64,000 bases of DNA from Apostichopus japonicus. Its lineage: Eukaryota > Echinodermata > Holothuroidea > Aspidochirotida > Stichopodidae. Of this stretch, positions 36,574 to 48,291 are shown in pieces. Below the pieces are notes generated by a model, which saw nothing but the letters and a program-made list of their open reading frames with translations, searched no databases and was not told the origin of the DNA. The translations under genes were made by a program, and so were the position numbers. The stretch is taken from assembly GCF_037975245.1 (NCBI RefSeq), contig NC_092574.1:23807713-23871712 (forward strand), given 5' to 3'. Numbering within the stretch: position 1 is the stretch's first letter; every line of letters starts with the position of its first letter.

Positions 36574-37630
36574 TTATAGATGACATTTAAATGAGATAAG
36601 ACTGGTTTTATCCGGCAGAGAATTCCATATTTTGGGGCTCATGTATTTAATAAAACGTTGGCTATTTTTGAGACGATAAAAAACGAAGGAGAATGGTACC
36701 TTCTGATCGTGAATGATAAGCTGAATTGAATTTGATGAAGTAGCTGTTGAAACTATGGGGGAGCATATTATGAAGATATTGATAACTATACGTAGCAGTC
36801 TGATGAGTAGTGATATCAATTACCGTTAATGTTCTCAATCAATAAAAAAGAGGACTGGAATGAGAAAGATAGGAAGTACCGCAGATAATTCTGAGAACAC
36901 GTTTCTGTAAAATATGAATCTTATTAACATAGGAAGAAAAGGAGAATCCCCAGAGACGGTGAACCGTAGGAAATATATGGAAGAATTAGTGCTAGTGGGG
37001 GCAGTCTTTCACTTTATATAGAATACCATGTACCTTTAGCTACTTCGTTACAAACAGCATTAATGTGAGGAACCCATGCGAGTGCAGTATCTATTACACC
37101 AAGGAATGGGAGAAAGGTATTATGCAATCCTGAATAACGATGCCTAAATCGTTAAGATTGAGTAATATTTTTATGATGATGAAATAATACACAGACAGAT
37201 TTCTTAGCATAAAGATGAAGCTTGTTAGCATTACACCAGGTAATTACTTTAGGAATTTCAGTGTTAATATTATGTATAAGTTTGTTTAAGTCCTTTCCTT
37301 AAGATAAAATATCCGTGTCTTCAGCATACATGGTAAAGTTAAAATTGGTAGTGCAGTTTGGAAGATCATTAATGTAAATAATGAATAGTAATGGCCCTAG
37401 GATAGAGCCTTGAGGCACACCATATTTTATTTAATTCAAAAGAGAATGATAGTTAGACGTAGATACAAACTGAGAACGACCAAATAAGTATCTTTTAATC
37501 CAGCTTAATGCAGTTCCACGAATACCATAATGAAAAAGCTTAGAGATTAGAATAGAGTGATCTAGGGTTTCGAAAGCTTTTGAGAGATGAAGGAAAATAC
37601 CACACGCTAACTCTTTGTTCTCAAAACAAT
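36574..37630 (-). mobile_element. Degenerate LINE (RT core and C-terminus)
   Basis: Minus-strand order: FLHLSKAFETLDHSILISKL, then HYGIRGTALSWIKRYLFGRS, then [14 protein letters not shown], then YINDLPN, then FTMYAEDT (RT motifs 3-5, with AEDT where ADDT is expected), and further on FIKYMSPKIWNSLPDKT (36600-36660). Stops interrupt the frame. Differs in sequence from the LINE at 33186-35350. Confidence 0.88.
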
Positions 37631-37639
37631 CGATGATTG

Positions 37640-38340
37640 TACTTGTGATGTAGTGCGCTTGCGCGCTACAATATTGGCATTGCTGGCCAAGTGAACGATG
37701 CCGACATGACTGGACGTTGAAACTTAAAGTTTCTTATAGTCTCTGTACATTTGCAGTTCCAAAGGCTAGCTGCGTAGCCAACTTATTCTGAGCCTGTCAC
37801 GGCGTCACAAGCGCCCTCACTTTGTAGGTACCTACAATATGACTATACTCCCTGGTGTGTTTTCCGCCCAAAAAATGTCACAATGAATGAACAACCGAAA
37901 AGTTCTTCCTTATGGTATATACTGCAAACTCTTCATGCGCATTACAATACTACATATTTGCAGGCAAATGCAGTTCTAGTTTTACTCTGTGGTCAACACA
38001 GAAGATGATAATAAGAATGGTCTATACTCAGGCAATTTAAAGGTAGTCAGTATAGGCCCCAAAGTATAGCACGCTATAATTGCTAGAAGTTTTCAAAAAG
38101 TACTCTCCTGGAGGTCTTTATACTCTCCTAATTGTTCTCAGACATTTTTAAGGAACACACAAGATGACTGAATGTCCCAGAGAGGAAAATTTCCTCGAAG
38201 GTTGTAATAGTAAAACAGTTGAAGAATTTTGACCAAAGGTGACCATATTTAAATATCTAGCTTATTTGGGCCAATACAGCATACCTTTAAGGAGGGTCAA
38301 AGTACTCGTATCTTATACCTTTTTACACATAATATTGGCT
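37640..38340. other. Gene-free stretch
   Basis: No supported feature. GTAGGTACCTAC near 37824-37835 is a short perfect palindrome. Confidence 0.45.
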
Positions 38341-38343
38341 TAG

Positions 38344-38589
38344 ATGGTGGGATGGGTGCAAAATAGTATGCATGGGGGGGGGGAGGGGGTGTCAGGTCGC
38401 CCTCTGCTCCGGCCTGGTTACGTGCATGATTATGTCAGGGCAAAGAAGGACGAGAAATTAGAACAGCCACTAAACAGTCAACAACTAGAAGCCGAATTAT
38501 GGGAAGTGATCCAAAATCTTTGTCATGATCACATATCATTTGAATCTGTTATACCGGCGGGACCAGGCTGCTTTCATGAGGTACGGTAA
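38344..38589 (+). other. Unassigned open frame with protein-like composition
   Basis: The second half of this frame (KKDEKLEQPLNSQQLEAELW, then EVIQNLCHDHIS, then FESVIPAGPGCFHE) has coding-like composition and ends at GAG|GTACGG, which could be a donor. An AG (TTATGTCAG) at about 38438 could be an acceptor. No adjoining exon or homologue was recognised. It lies 220 bp before the first WBP4 exon on the same strand and may be a gene fragment or pseudogene. Confidence 0.25.
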
Positions 38590-38699
38590 CTTATGCCAAA
38601 TAACTTATCGAAATGCAACAGCAAAAGATCATACCCCAATAATAACCGTATGTAGAGAATATACGGCTCTGAGATAATATAGAGACCCTATTGTAGGAT

Positions 38700-38808
38700 C
38701 TCTAAGATACTAGGTAGCGTAGCGCCATCACTAAACAATCGTTAGGCGACTGAGCTAGTAGCTTAGTAAATGTTACTTCATTCTTAGGCTTTTGTGGCAA
38801 ATCACAAT
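38700..38808 (+). other. WBP4: WBP4 5' exon ending in the first two bases of the start codon
   Basis: The sequence ATCACAAT|GTAAGTAAC (38801-38817) is a perfect donor. Spliced to 40055 (G ACT GAG TTT TGG) it gives CACAATG ACT GAG, so the ATG is assembled across the intron. The 5' limit of the exon is unknown. The rival donor ACATG|GTAAGT at 39688 would require an acceptor 6 nt further on and lose two residues. Confidence 0.6.
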
Positions 38809-41800
38809 GTAAGTAACCTTATTTCCTTGAAAACATAAAATGTGTACTACTAATTCCCTTCTAGTTACAACTTCGGTTTGGTTACGTAACCTAATGTAAC
38901 TTTGTAGCCTTTTTACGTTTCCTAATGTATGGCTTGATAAACAGAAACCACAGGTACAGCCAACATTATAAGTAGTTGCGCGAAAAAGGAAAGTGTGATG
39001 GTAGTCACGTATATAGTGGACGTAACGTGATCGAGGCTAATCATGCAATCGTTGTGGCAACTGAACCGTCGTCCATATTCCTCTTCACTTCGCCGAATGT
39101 TTAAAATCGGATAATACGTGCGTGAAAAACATTGCATAACATGAACTATCATTGCTTCTGTTGATCTTGGGAGTCACATAATGGTGGGGTCTAGCCTAGG
39201 CCTAACTGTAGACTAATTTGGTCCTAACGTTGTGTTCATGTTACAATTTTAGCCCAGTAACAAGGGAAATTAGGTAATGCACCATTTTATTCATATGGTA
39301 GCCAGGCGAACAGTGGTACTGCTCACATTTTTCACCAGGCTGTCAGAAAAGTAAAATGGCCCATTTCCTTGAATCTTTATTCACCCAGCAGCTGCAAAAA
39401 ATATAGAATCCTTTGTTGAAAGCCAGTTAAACGATATGTATTAGAAATCAGCTAGAAGGACCCATTACAGAATTATCAACCTGTTACGCTGTTACATGTC
39501 TCTCTGGCAGTACAGGTTGCTGATGGAGAGGTGAAGTGGTAGTTCTATATAGATATGACATCTTACTTCTGAGGGTAAATAATTTGAAAGTTTCTATCCT
39601 CAAGCCCATTGTTTGTTCTCAGACACCAAAAAATCTGCTAGATAAGAGATCATTTTCACTTTTTGAGAGTTGACTCTTTCACAACATGGTAAGTGTTGTG
39701 TTGCAAAGAACATTGTGCAATTTCTTTGAAGGGCTGTCTGCTACCTACCTAAGCTTTGAAGCATGTCTTTCAATAAAATGTGAACAAGGTGGGAATGAGC
39801 ATGAACCTGTTTTTCACTTCATCATTAAGATTCAAGAGAAAACATTTGCATTTCCTTGTTTGCTGGCAGCTATATGAATATTTTGAGTACCTATCCAAGC
39901 TATCTTACTGCTGGGTTTCAAACATGTTGGCAAATTCCCTGTTCCCATGGCAACCAACTCAACTCAGTCAGATGCTTTAAATAAGATAATGTCGTTTTCA
40001 TTTTGTTGCTCAGTTTATCATAATATGCAATTCCTATCAATCGTCTTCTTGTAGGACTGAGTTTTGGAAGTCCAATCCCAAAAAGTTTTGTGAGTTTTGC
40101 AGAGTTTGGTTTGCAGATAATAAGTCGGTAAGTTGCCTTTGTCTATAATTCTCAGTTTTAAGTGGCAAGTGCTGTGAATGAAGTTCAATGAACTGTATTG
40201 AAAGCTCCTCTAAGTAAATATCTCAAAAAAAAGCCAATTAAGTACAAATAATAGTTTTAATTATATATAACCTTGTTTATACTTTTATAGTGGGCAATGG
40301 TGCAAACCAATTGGATCCTTTCATTTTGAGTTTGATAGGTCTTCTTTGCAATTTGCTGGCTCGACCTTATAAAGGGAAGAGTAAGATGTATCTATGAAGG
40401 TTTTCATTTGAATGTTATATTCTTCTCCTAGTAGACAATAGGTTATTTTTAATTGAACTGTCTTTCATTTTATGCTTTGGTCCAGTATTTCATTCATAAA
40501 ATAATAATATGAAATCAAGTAATGGACTCAGCCTTCTCCTTTTATATTCTTTCTTAAGTTAAAGTTATATATGCTGTCTTTATAAGGTTTTTTCATACTC
40601 ATAACTACCGGGAATGCAATCCATGTATTTAAATTGCTTGTTTATTTTTCTCACTGTGCCAAAGAAGACATGAAAATTTGGTATCAAAGTTCAATATTCG
40701 ACTTCTAAATTGAGTATTTACTTCTTTGTTGCGTTTGATGTGAACAGTCCTTGAATCCTTCAAGATGAACATTGAAGCTATTCAGAGACATAGTTGTAAG
40801 CCACAAATTTTGCTAACTCTATGTAAGTTTCTGCCAGAGAGCTTGTAAATTTGATAACACCCTCCTTTTTTGCCTTCCTTTGTAGAGCATCGATTTTCAT
40901 GAGCGTGGAAAGAAGCACCAAGAAAATGTGCAGAGAAAAATAGGAGAATTGACGAAGAAAGGCCTAAAGCAACATGAAGCTCAACAACACACAAAGAATT
41001 TTCTACAGCAAATGGAAGAGGTAGAAGACCTGTTCAAATCATTTGAAATGGCTACAAATATCTTCCAAGGATCCTAATTTATTCTCTCAAAATGTTTCAT
41101 ACTGTACAGTATGTTACTCTTGAGCTACCCCATTATGATTGTGAAATTTATAGTTTCCTTGGTAATACAGTCTCTACCTCTTTCCCACACTATTTTTGCA
41201 TATAACCGATTTTATAGTTCCTTACTTTGAAATACGCTGGGTCCAGTGTATGGTGGTGAGTTTGGGGAGCGATCCTAAAACTAGTTTTGCCCAAAGAGTA
41301 TATATCATAATGTATCAATGTTGTCTAGTCTCTGCTGATTTTTATGTGAAAATTTTGTCCATATATACCTTGCTGATGTGTTTGTTCTTGTTTTGTTTTT
41401 TACTTCGAAAACACAACCTTCTACTGTCTCGGCATCCACCATAACACTTCATTCATTGCCAAGAAATACATTACCTCAATCAAATTATTTTTTGTGTTCA
41501 GTATTTAACCACGGGACAGATGTTTCATGGAACATTCGTAGAAGGTTCTTTGTCCTTCCTCTTCCAACCATTCCCCCCCCCCCCCTCCATACTCCCTTGT
41601 TGTAAATAAAATGATTGAAAGGGTGCATTTTCTTTTTTGCTTGCATCGTTAGGATGCATTGAAGGCCTTCAAGAAAGATGCCCAGAAGGACAGTAGTTTG
41701 GTCACTCAGTACAACCAAGCAGCTGTTGAATTTAAAGTCAGACAGTTTGAAGGTAAAATACAGTCTCTCCTTCAAGCTGTAAACTCTTTTAATTCTGACA

Positions 41801-44049
41801 TTCTGATTCCTTTGTTTCTTATATCACTCTCTGACCTCTTTCTATTTCTAATATCTCTTATTTTATCTCTAATTTTATTTGTAAATTCATTAAATTAATG
41901 AAGAAAATTAGCTTCACCATGCAGTATAGTTCTTCTTGATCAGGGTGGGATGGGGGTGGGGATTAAGAGATCAAGCAACTCATACCTGAGTTTTATTTTC
42001 ATGGTCTTGTTATTTGTCAGACCATGCTCTTTGCTATCTTAGCCTCAAACAGTCATTTTCAATAGTGTGTTCACCATATCTTACGGGGGTTTCCAGCATG
42101 ATCCATTGAAAGATATCACTTTCAGTCACGTTGTTTTCGATTGTGACAGTTCCTTTGCAGTTTTTCAAATTATTGATATTGTCATTTGTTTCTTCGATAA
42201 AAAATTTGGCCGACTCTGCTGCCCACGAGCTTCTGCCATCGTCGGTATAATTTAATTAATGATGACCAAAATCCTCTTTAATAAATCTTGTTACTTAATC
42301 CTCTTTGTTAATCCTTTACTGACATTTGTTTTTTTGTATTTTTTTTTGTAGAAGAAGCAGCCAATGAGCCCAGACCCAGCAAACAATCAAAGGATGGCAC
42401 CTGGTATGAATGCAAGAACCAAGATGGCTACTCTTACTATTGGAATGATGTAACAGAAGGTTAGTTCATCTGGTCAAAACAATTTAGGTCCAAAATGTGC
42501 AGTATCCCTTGAACGATGATGATGATGATGATTAGTTTGGAATAGTTTTCAGATCTGCCAGTGAAATATGTTCACCTTGTAGATGTTGCAATTTTCTTTA
42601 TCATCTGACATTGTTCTTTGTTTTACCAACAGTGTCACAATGGGAAGAGCCAGCCAAGTTTGTTCCTTACCAGGACACATCAAGCACGACAGCTGACAGT
42701 GATACTAAAGAAAAAGTTAAAACTGAAGAGGATGAAGGGAAGCAAGGAGAAGAGGAAATCAAAGATGAAGATAGTGTCGAGAAGAGTGTGAAGAAGGAAG
42801 AGGATGAAAAAGAGACAAAGAAAGCAGAACCAAGTCATAAAGGAGAGAGAAAGAGAAAGGGAGATGCTTACGGTCAGTGGACAGAGATAGTAAATGAGGA
42901 GAGGTAAGTTAATAGCCCCCCACCCCACCCCACCCCACCCCCCCACAGAGGAGGGGCAGGATAGCCAGAGCTGGAAACAGAACCAAATCAAAAGGAGATA
43001 TAGGTTTTTAACATCATGGATAAAGATTTAATGCTCTCAATTATTTCAATGTGAACGTGTCATTTTGGTATTTAAGAACATTGATTCCTTGCATTCTAAA
43101 TACGTTATTTGAGGCATATCATGGTTTTGTTTTCCTTTTGATTTTTGTGTTGCCTCCCACTTAAATTGATTAACATGTTGCGAAGGGCCATTTCTCAAAA
43201 CTTATAAAAAGTGTTAAATAGAAGTTCATTCATACTTAGTAAAGATTCCTAAATCCTATTGGTCCATTCAGGTCAGCTGACCGTGGTTAATCCTGTGAGT
43301 AACGCACGGTAAAATTACGGGGCATCACTTTAATAAATCTTTGGTTAAATGTAACCAAAAATGTTTTGTTTTATGATATTTCCCCCACACAAATGGTAGT
43401 GTATGAATGAACGGGGTTAATCAACGGTCTAGCATGCGTTACTCACATGATTAATGCACTCCCGGTGTTAATGCTATCGCTGGATGCACTCGGGCTCCGC
43501 CCTCGTGCATCGCTTGCATTATCCCCCGATCGTGCATTAATCCTGTGAGTAACACACGCTAGACCGTTGATTAACCCCTTATTGAATTGATAGTGGTATT
43601 CTCTTATTATGTTTTTGTATTATCATTCTACAAAATATGAAAATCAGAATTTGCGCATTAAGTCATACTTTTGACTAATTTTGTAGAATTGTAACACATT
43701 TAAAAGGATACATACAATGAAGAACAAACATTAAGCAAACTCCGGGATGTGCGAATCTATCGTTAATTATAATTGTTGATTTATGACGATGATGGATAGA
43801 TGATTTGTGTCTGCTCCGTTTCTCAGTACTCCAGTAGATCTACAGCTTCCAGAGAGTGCCAGGAATTACATAAGTCAATACCAACCACAGGTGGAACAAC
43901 GACAGCCAGTCGAGGAAATTGAATTTGGAACAAAAACTATACCTTCATTAGCAATGGCTTCTTCGTCAGGAGAGAAAGTCAGTGTGGGGTTCAAGAAACG
44001 GAAAATGAAGGGTGGAGGAAGAAGCCTACGCCAGAGAGACGAGACATGA
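38807..44049 (+). CDS. WBP4: WW domain-binding protein 4 (FBP21), spliceosomal protein
   Basis: Seven exons (5' exon ending 38808, 40055-40127, 40886-41020, 41653-41752, 42352-42459, 42633-42903, 43827-44049) join to 303 aa. The N-terminus MTEFWKSNPKKFC matches the family start (MADYWKSQPKKFC in human). A U1/matrin-type zinc finger uses C13, C16, H30 and H36. A charged helical region follows (QRKIGELTKKGLKQHEAQQH). A WW domain spans about 119-147 (W121, Y132-Y133, W143, P146). Then come an acidic/lysine-rich linker, the conserved YGQWTEI block, and the basic C-terminus FKKRKMKGGGRSLRQRDET. The family joins the spliceosome through SmB/B' and U1/U2 components. Human WBP4 is 376 aa with two WW domains; only one is present here. 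The start codon is split by intron 1. Confidence 0.93.
40055..40127 (+). CDS. WBP4: WBP4 exon 2
   Basis: Third base of the start codon plus residues 2-25, with the first zinc ligands C13 and C16. Acceptor CTTCTTGTAG, donor TCG|GTAAGT. Confidence 0.92.
40886..41020 (+). CDS. WBP4: WBP4 exon 3
   Basis: Residues 26-70: SIDFHERGKKHQENVQRKIG completes the zinc finger (H30, H36) and starts the helix. Acceptor CCTTTGTAG. The donor GAG|GTAGAA is weak but gives MEE|DALKAF, which fits the family (MEAAALKAY). Confidence 0.88.
41653..41752 (+). CDS. WBP4: WBP4 exon 4
   Basis: Residues 71-103 and the first base of 104: DALKAFKKDAQKD, then SSLVTQYNQAAVEFKVRQFE. Donor GAAG|GTAAAA. Confidence 0.9.
42352..42459 (+). 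CDS. WBP4: WBP4 exon 5 (WW domain, first part)
   Basis: Residues 104-139: GTWYECKNQDGYSYYWNDVT carries the first tryptophan and aromatic strand of the WW fold. Acceptor after a long T tract, donor GAAG|GTTAGT. Confidence 0.93.
42633..42903 (+). CDS. WBP4: WBP4 exon 6 (WW end and charged linker)
   Basis: VSQWEEP ends the WW domain. A Lys/Glu-rich linker follows, then KRKGDAYGQWTEIVNEE. No second WW domain is present here, where the human protein has one. Donor AG|GTAAGT. Confidence 0.92.
42904..43826 (+). other. WBP4 intron 6 with a foldback element
   Basis: Contains a C-rich run of CCCCA repeats right after the donor and the foldback repeat at 43413-43578. Ends TTTCTCAG. Confidence 0.8.
43413..43578. 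mobile_element. Foldback (palindromic) element
   Basis: The arms GGGGTTAATCAACGGTCTAG and CTAGACCGTTGATTAACCCC pair perfectly over 20 bp and continue with mismatches through TTACTCACATGATTAATGCA / TGCATTAATCCTGTGAGTAA. The centre holds a second hairpin, GATGCACTCGGG / CCCTCGTGCATC. 166 bp, no ORF. A related piece (GTTAATCCTGTGAGTAACGC) lies at about 43285. MITE-like; target duplication not identified. Confidence 0.75.
43827..44049 (+). CDS. WBP4: WBP4 exon 7 (C-terminus)
   Basis: TPVDLQLPESARNYISQYQP, then EEIEFGTKT, then FKKRKMKGGGRSLRQRDET, ending at TGA 44047-44049. The conserved basic tail matches the family end (RNLRQRG). Confidence 0.92.
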
Positions 44050-44546
44050 CGGAAAATTATCAGCCTGTCGGAGGTCGATTCAAAGATGGGGAAAGGATGA
44101 AGTCACCATAGGGAAACAGGTTCCTTGCTTAGAAAAATATGAAGAACAATTCCTCAGATTACTGAGAGTAAACGCTGATATGCATATGTGGTAGTTACCA
44201 TAGAAAGAGAGAAAAACATGCTGTACAGTATATCTGTTAAGTTTGTCACAGAATAACACAAGCGAGTGACACTGGAGAAACTGAATGGTGTATTTGTATG
44301 CTTATCATTTAATTAGAGGTAACTAAACTTCTTAGCTGTTTTCAGTGTATTTGGTGGTGAGTATGCTTTAACATGTGATGTTAAAGTTACTTGTAATACA
44401 GTGCAACAGAAGGAAGTATCCACACAGTGATGGATACAATGAGATATCAACATGGATGGTCTCTGATGCTCTGAAGAACATACTGAGCTTTATAAATAGA
44501 GGGCTTCAAAAGTATAAAATAATTCTGTTTACTTGTCAAGCAAAGG

Positions 44547-44552
44547 AATAAA
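44547..44552 (+). terminator. Candidate poly(A) signal of WBP4
   Basis: AATAAA about 500 nt after the stop. An alternative AAATAAAA lies near 45179. Confidence 0.4.
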
Positions 44553-44559
44553 TAGTATA

Positions 44560-47500
44560 ATGGTGCATTCTCTGGAAATCTAAGAAAATGTTTCCAGTTT
44601 TCACATGATGTCACCAAGGACTGTCGGACAATGAGAGGGTCTGATGCCTTGGTCCTTCAATATATCTTTCATTTGTTGGGTTTTTTTTGTACTGTCAAAG
44701 TAGTCCCGGTATCAAGAGAATTACAAATATTTATGCCTTTGACATACAGGAGAACTGAAGACTGCGATGCAATTTGGAAATTATTATTTGATACTTCCCA
44801 ACGTCATTTGTTTCAACTTTCCATCACATAGTGATTGTTTTCTGCTGAGATTGGAACTCATCATTTTTATCAAGATTCAGCTCATTTTTCAGCTCAGTTG
44901 CAAGAGCTCATCTGTGATTGACCCAGTCCACAATGTTGCAGACACTTAATATAACATTAATATATAGCATTAATATAACATTCTAGATCTGTCTTACAAA
45001 GGAGGTATGTAGCAGTCATTATGCAAACTGACATTTGCAAAGCAAGAGTAGACCGATAAGATGATATCATATACAGGCAACAACAGAGCTTTGAGTTACC
45101 AATCACTGTTACAGGATTAATTTAATGTGTTCCGCTGGTAACATATCTGAATGATATTAAAACTGTACACAAAATACCAAAATAAAAAAACAACAATTTC
45201 AATGCAAATCTGTAAAATGGTTTCCTTTTTTATTTATCTTTTATCTATCTTTTATATATTTTTCCATCTACTATCTACAAGTCACAAATTCATTCATTTT
45301 AGTTATAAATTTGACTTCTTCATGTAACAGAAATGAAAAATGGTATAAACTCAAAAAAACATTGGTATTTCACAAATAAGTCTGCAAATTTCTCAAGGCA
45401 CATACCCCTGACGGTCACTCTTTTATCACATGATATGAAGAAAATGGTAAACATTTAGAGAATTTCCAGGATTTCTCTATGTAAACATAAATTGTGAATG
45501 TATTACTCTTTGATGGCCATTCGGACAATATTCTTCAATAAGCTAGCCTTGAGTTGTCATTTAAAAAAAAAGGAATGTTAAGTCTCATTTAGACTATTTT
45601 CTATCTGAGGACAGTTTCTACTCATTAGAAATTGAAATTTTGCTTGTAGGTGCCTATGGCACTCTCATTTATACAACAAATATGAAATCATTCAATTTTA
45701 TTTGGAGTTCAATTGCTACAGAAAACCTATCTAAACATTGCAAAAGACTGGGCCAGTCAGGTATTCAACAAAAACCAAGCATGTCCAATTTCATCTACAA
45801 TAAATAGATGTATCTAATGCAACAATATACTCTTCACATTACCATGTTTAAAGACACCTCAATCCGAAGGAAGTCAATAGCCGAACTGAACCAAACGTTT
45901 TGGAGTTCCAAATAATAATAATAGTACCATAACCCAATGCAAAATGAAATCAAATTCAATGTCCAGTTCTGTTCGGTAAGAATATAACAAATAAAATAAA
46001 ATGTAAAAAAAAGTAGCAAACTTGAACAAAAGCAAAAAGTTGCAAGCAACATTTCAAACTACTGACCGGTGTGACCAGACTTTAACACGCCTCACCTGCT
46101 CCCCCTTCCTTTCTCCCCTACTTCAGACCCTAAGAATAATGCATTGCTACAACAGCTAATTCAGTATTAAATGCACCGTTGCAAGAGGCTGTAATGGGTT
46201 ATTCAGTTCTGATATTTATAGGGTTTAATAATCGCAAGAAAAATATATCCTGCAACAAAAACAATTTAAATGGCTGTTTTTGTAAACAAACTTAAAACAG
46301 AAACTTGAGTTTCAAATTACTTGAAGGGCATCGGTATTGCCCGCAGATATGCTAGAAATCAAATAACGGTCACTCATGTTCAAACTTCAAGAAGCATTGT
46401 ACTGCCACCCTTGGGCATTTGTTCCACCTCTTAGTTTTTTACTCCATCCTTGGGGCATTTGTTCCACCCCTTAGTTGTTTAATCCACCCTCGTGGCATTT
46501 GTTCCATCTCTTAGTTGTTTACTTTTGTCTGGTGATTTTAGTGGGGCAGAACCTCCCAAAAGCATATTTTTCAAACTTTTAGCAATTTTAAGTATGCTTG
46601 ATTTGAGGGCTTAACAACCATTAACAATAGCAGCTTGTTTCAACATTGCTACATGTGTTATAAATAAACATGGGCTTGAAGCAGCCTTGTGTCTTGAAGA
46701 CACTATCAAATGGCTCAAAAATTGTTAGAGATGCTAAAATGGTCACAAAGCATTAAACACACTTATGTTCACGTTTCTCAATCCATCCCCATGATATGCA
46801 AGGATTTGAGTGAATTTTGTATTCCAAATGTTGTGCTAGAGTCACAAGCTGAGCTAGATTATCTTAACTAAAGTGCTGTGCAATCAACAGATGCTCTTTG
46901 GTTTTGTTTTTTGGGAGGGAGAGAAGGAGGGAGGGAGGAGTCAATTTGCAGTCCCTACTTTTCCAAACTTTTGTGACACTGACTGTATGGGAATATTTAC
47001 ATGTGAACACATTGTGAGAATTACCAAGGATTATAATACGTGTTATAACATGCTTATGTAATCAACTATCCACCTTATGAACTAACACTTATATCTACTA
47101 ACCAGAGGTGCCCATGAAAACTATCACCAACATCTGCTGTGTCTAAATCTTTTGTTGAATGTTCAAATGTTTCAAGCAAAGGCAATGATATCTTGTTTTA
47201 AAGAACATGAAGATAGTAGACTTCAACACCACAGTCAGCAAACTGCACTGACACACTACAGTCCATAATCCAGGCTAGATTGATGCATTCTGATCAGGGA
47301 TGGGGTTCTCCTGTGTCGGGCCCTCAGTCCTCATGGAAGAACCTGGGTCCTGAAACTTTGCAGACTGCCGCTTTAACACATCCAACCTGATACAAACAAC
47401 TCCTGCACATTTGAAGAATGCATTTGTGAACAACATATTATAGCATTAATTGAAATATTAAACGACAAATGTTTTCTTCCTCTTATATACAAATATACTC

Positions 47501-48150
47501 ACCATCTCTGGTAAATTTACTCCTTTTAATGTGGGTCGATGCTTTCAAGGGTACAAAATTGATCACTTGTGATAAAACGAAACATACAGAGCCAAAGATA
47601 ACACCTTCAAGAATTATAAACATTAAATACTCCTGACAGTAGAGCTAGTGAAATATCAGCATGAATGAAAGACCACATAAGTATCAGACAATGATCATTT
47701 GGCTCTCCTGAAATTTAATCAAATACACCTTTGGAATTGACAAACGATTTCTTCAAGTTTAAGAACACATCTCAGTTCCAACTGTTTCATCTCTTTGCCT
47801 TTTTATTTTGCATCAGTACCATTAAACTAAATGTACAAGTGGTTTCTCTACATAGTCCAAATATGGCAATGCAATGTCGTTGCTAAGGCAACAATACGAA
47901 TGAGTGCTATTTCATACCTCCCAATTTATTATCAAATCTGTGCTTTTCTTTTTTTCTGTTTTTTTTTTAGGGGGGGGGGAATGGTATATCATTGTTTCCT
48001 GTTCCCAATCATCAGAAATTTGATAACTTTCTGAGGTTTTCTTGATTTCTTTCTTGATCAGGATGATTCTAACTTGCAGGAAGTGTTTTAACTTGTAAAA
48101 GAAATATTAGATCATTTAGTTTGACGGAGCCTGTACTGTGGTAATGTTTG
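44560..48150. other. Region between the convergent WBP4 and PCF11 genes
   Basis: No gene supported. Contains a 40-bp tandem repeat at 46405-46523 and a run of nine G near 47971-47979. Confidence 0.55.
46405..46523. repeat. Three-unit 40-bp tandem repeat
   Basis: Three units of GGCATTTGTTCCA, then YCYCTTAGTTGTTT, starting at about 46405, 46444 and 46484, with about 85-90% identity. Confidence 0.85.
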
Positions 48151-48156
48151 TTTATT
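48151..48156 (-). terminator. Candidate poly(A) signal of PCF11
   Basis: TTTATT on the plus strand gives AATAAA on the gene strand, 136 nt after the PCF11 stop. A second one at 47802-47807 is further downstream. Confidence 0.45.
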
Positions 48157-48291
48157 CATAATGAATATGTCTTAAATGTTATGTCCTATCAATTACTTCT
48201 TTAATTGTGTTTTCATATTTCAGCTGTTATTCATGATGTAATACTATATATATTGCATGTGGCATGCTATGTACTACTACTCTATGGGATG

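Noticed and set aside
39686-39877. ATG|GTAAGT at 39688 as the WBP4 first exon
   Set aside because: Joined to the acceptor at 40055 it gives ATG GAC TGA, a stop. It only works with an AG six nt further on, losing two conserved residues. Kept as a second choice behind the donor at 38808.
41021-41078. Extension of WBP4 exon 3 past GAG|GTAGAA
   Set aside because: Reads VEDLFKSFEMATNIFQGS and then stops. Splicing at 41020 gives the conserved MEE-DALKAF join.
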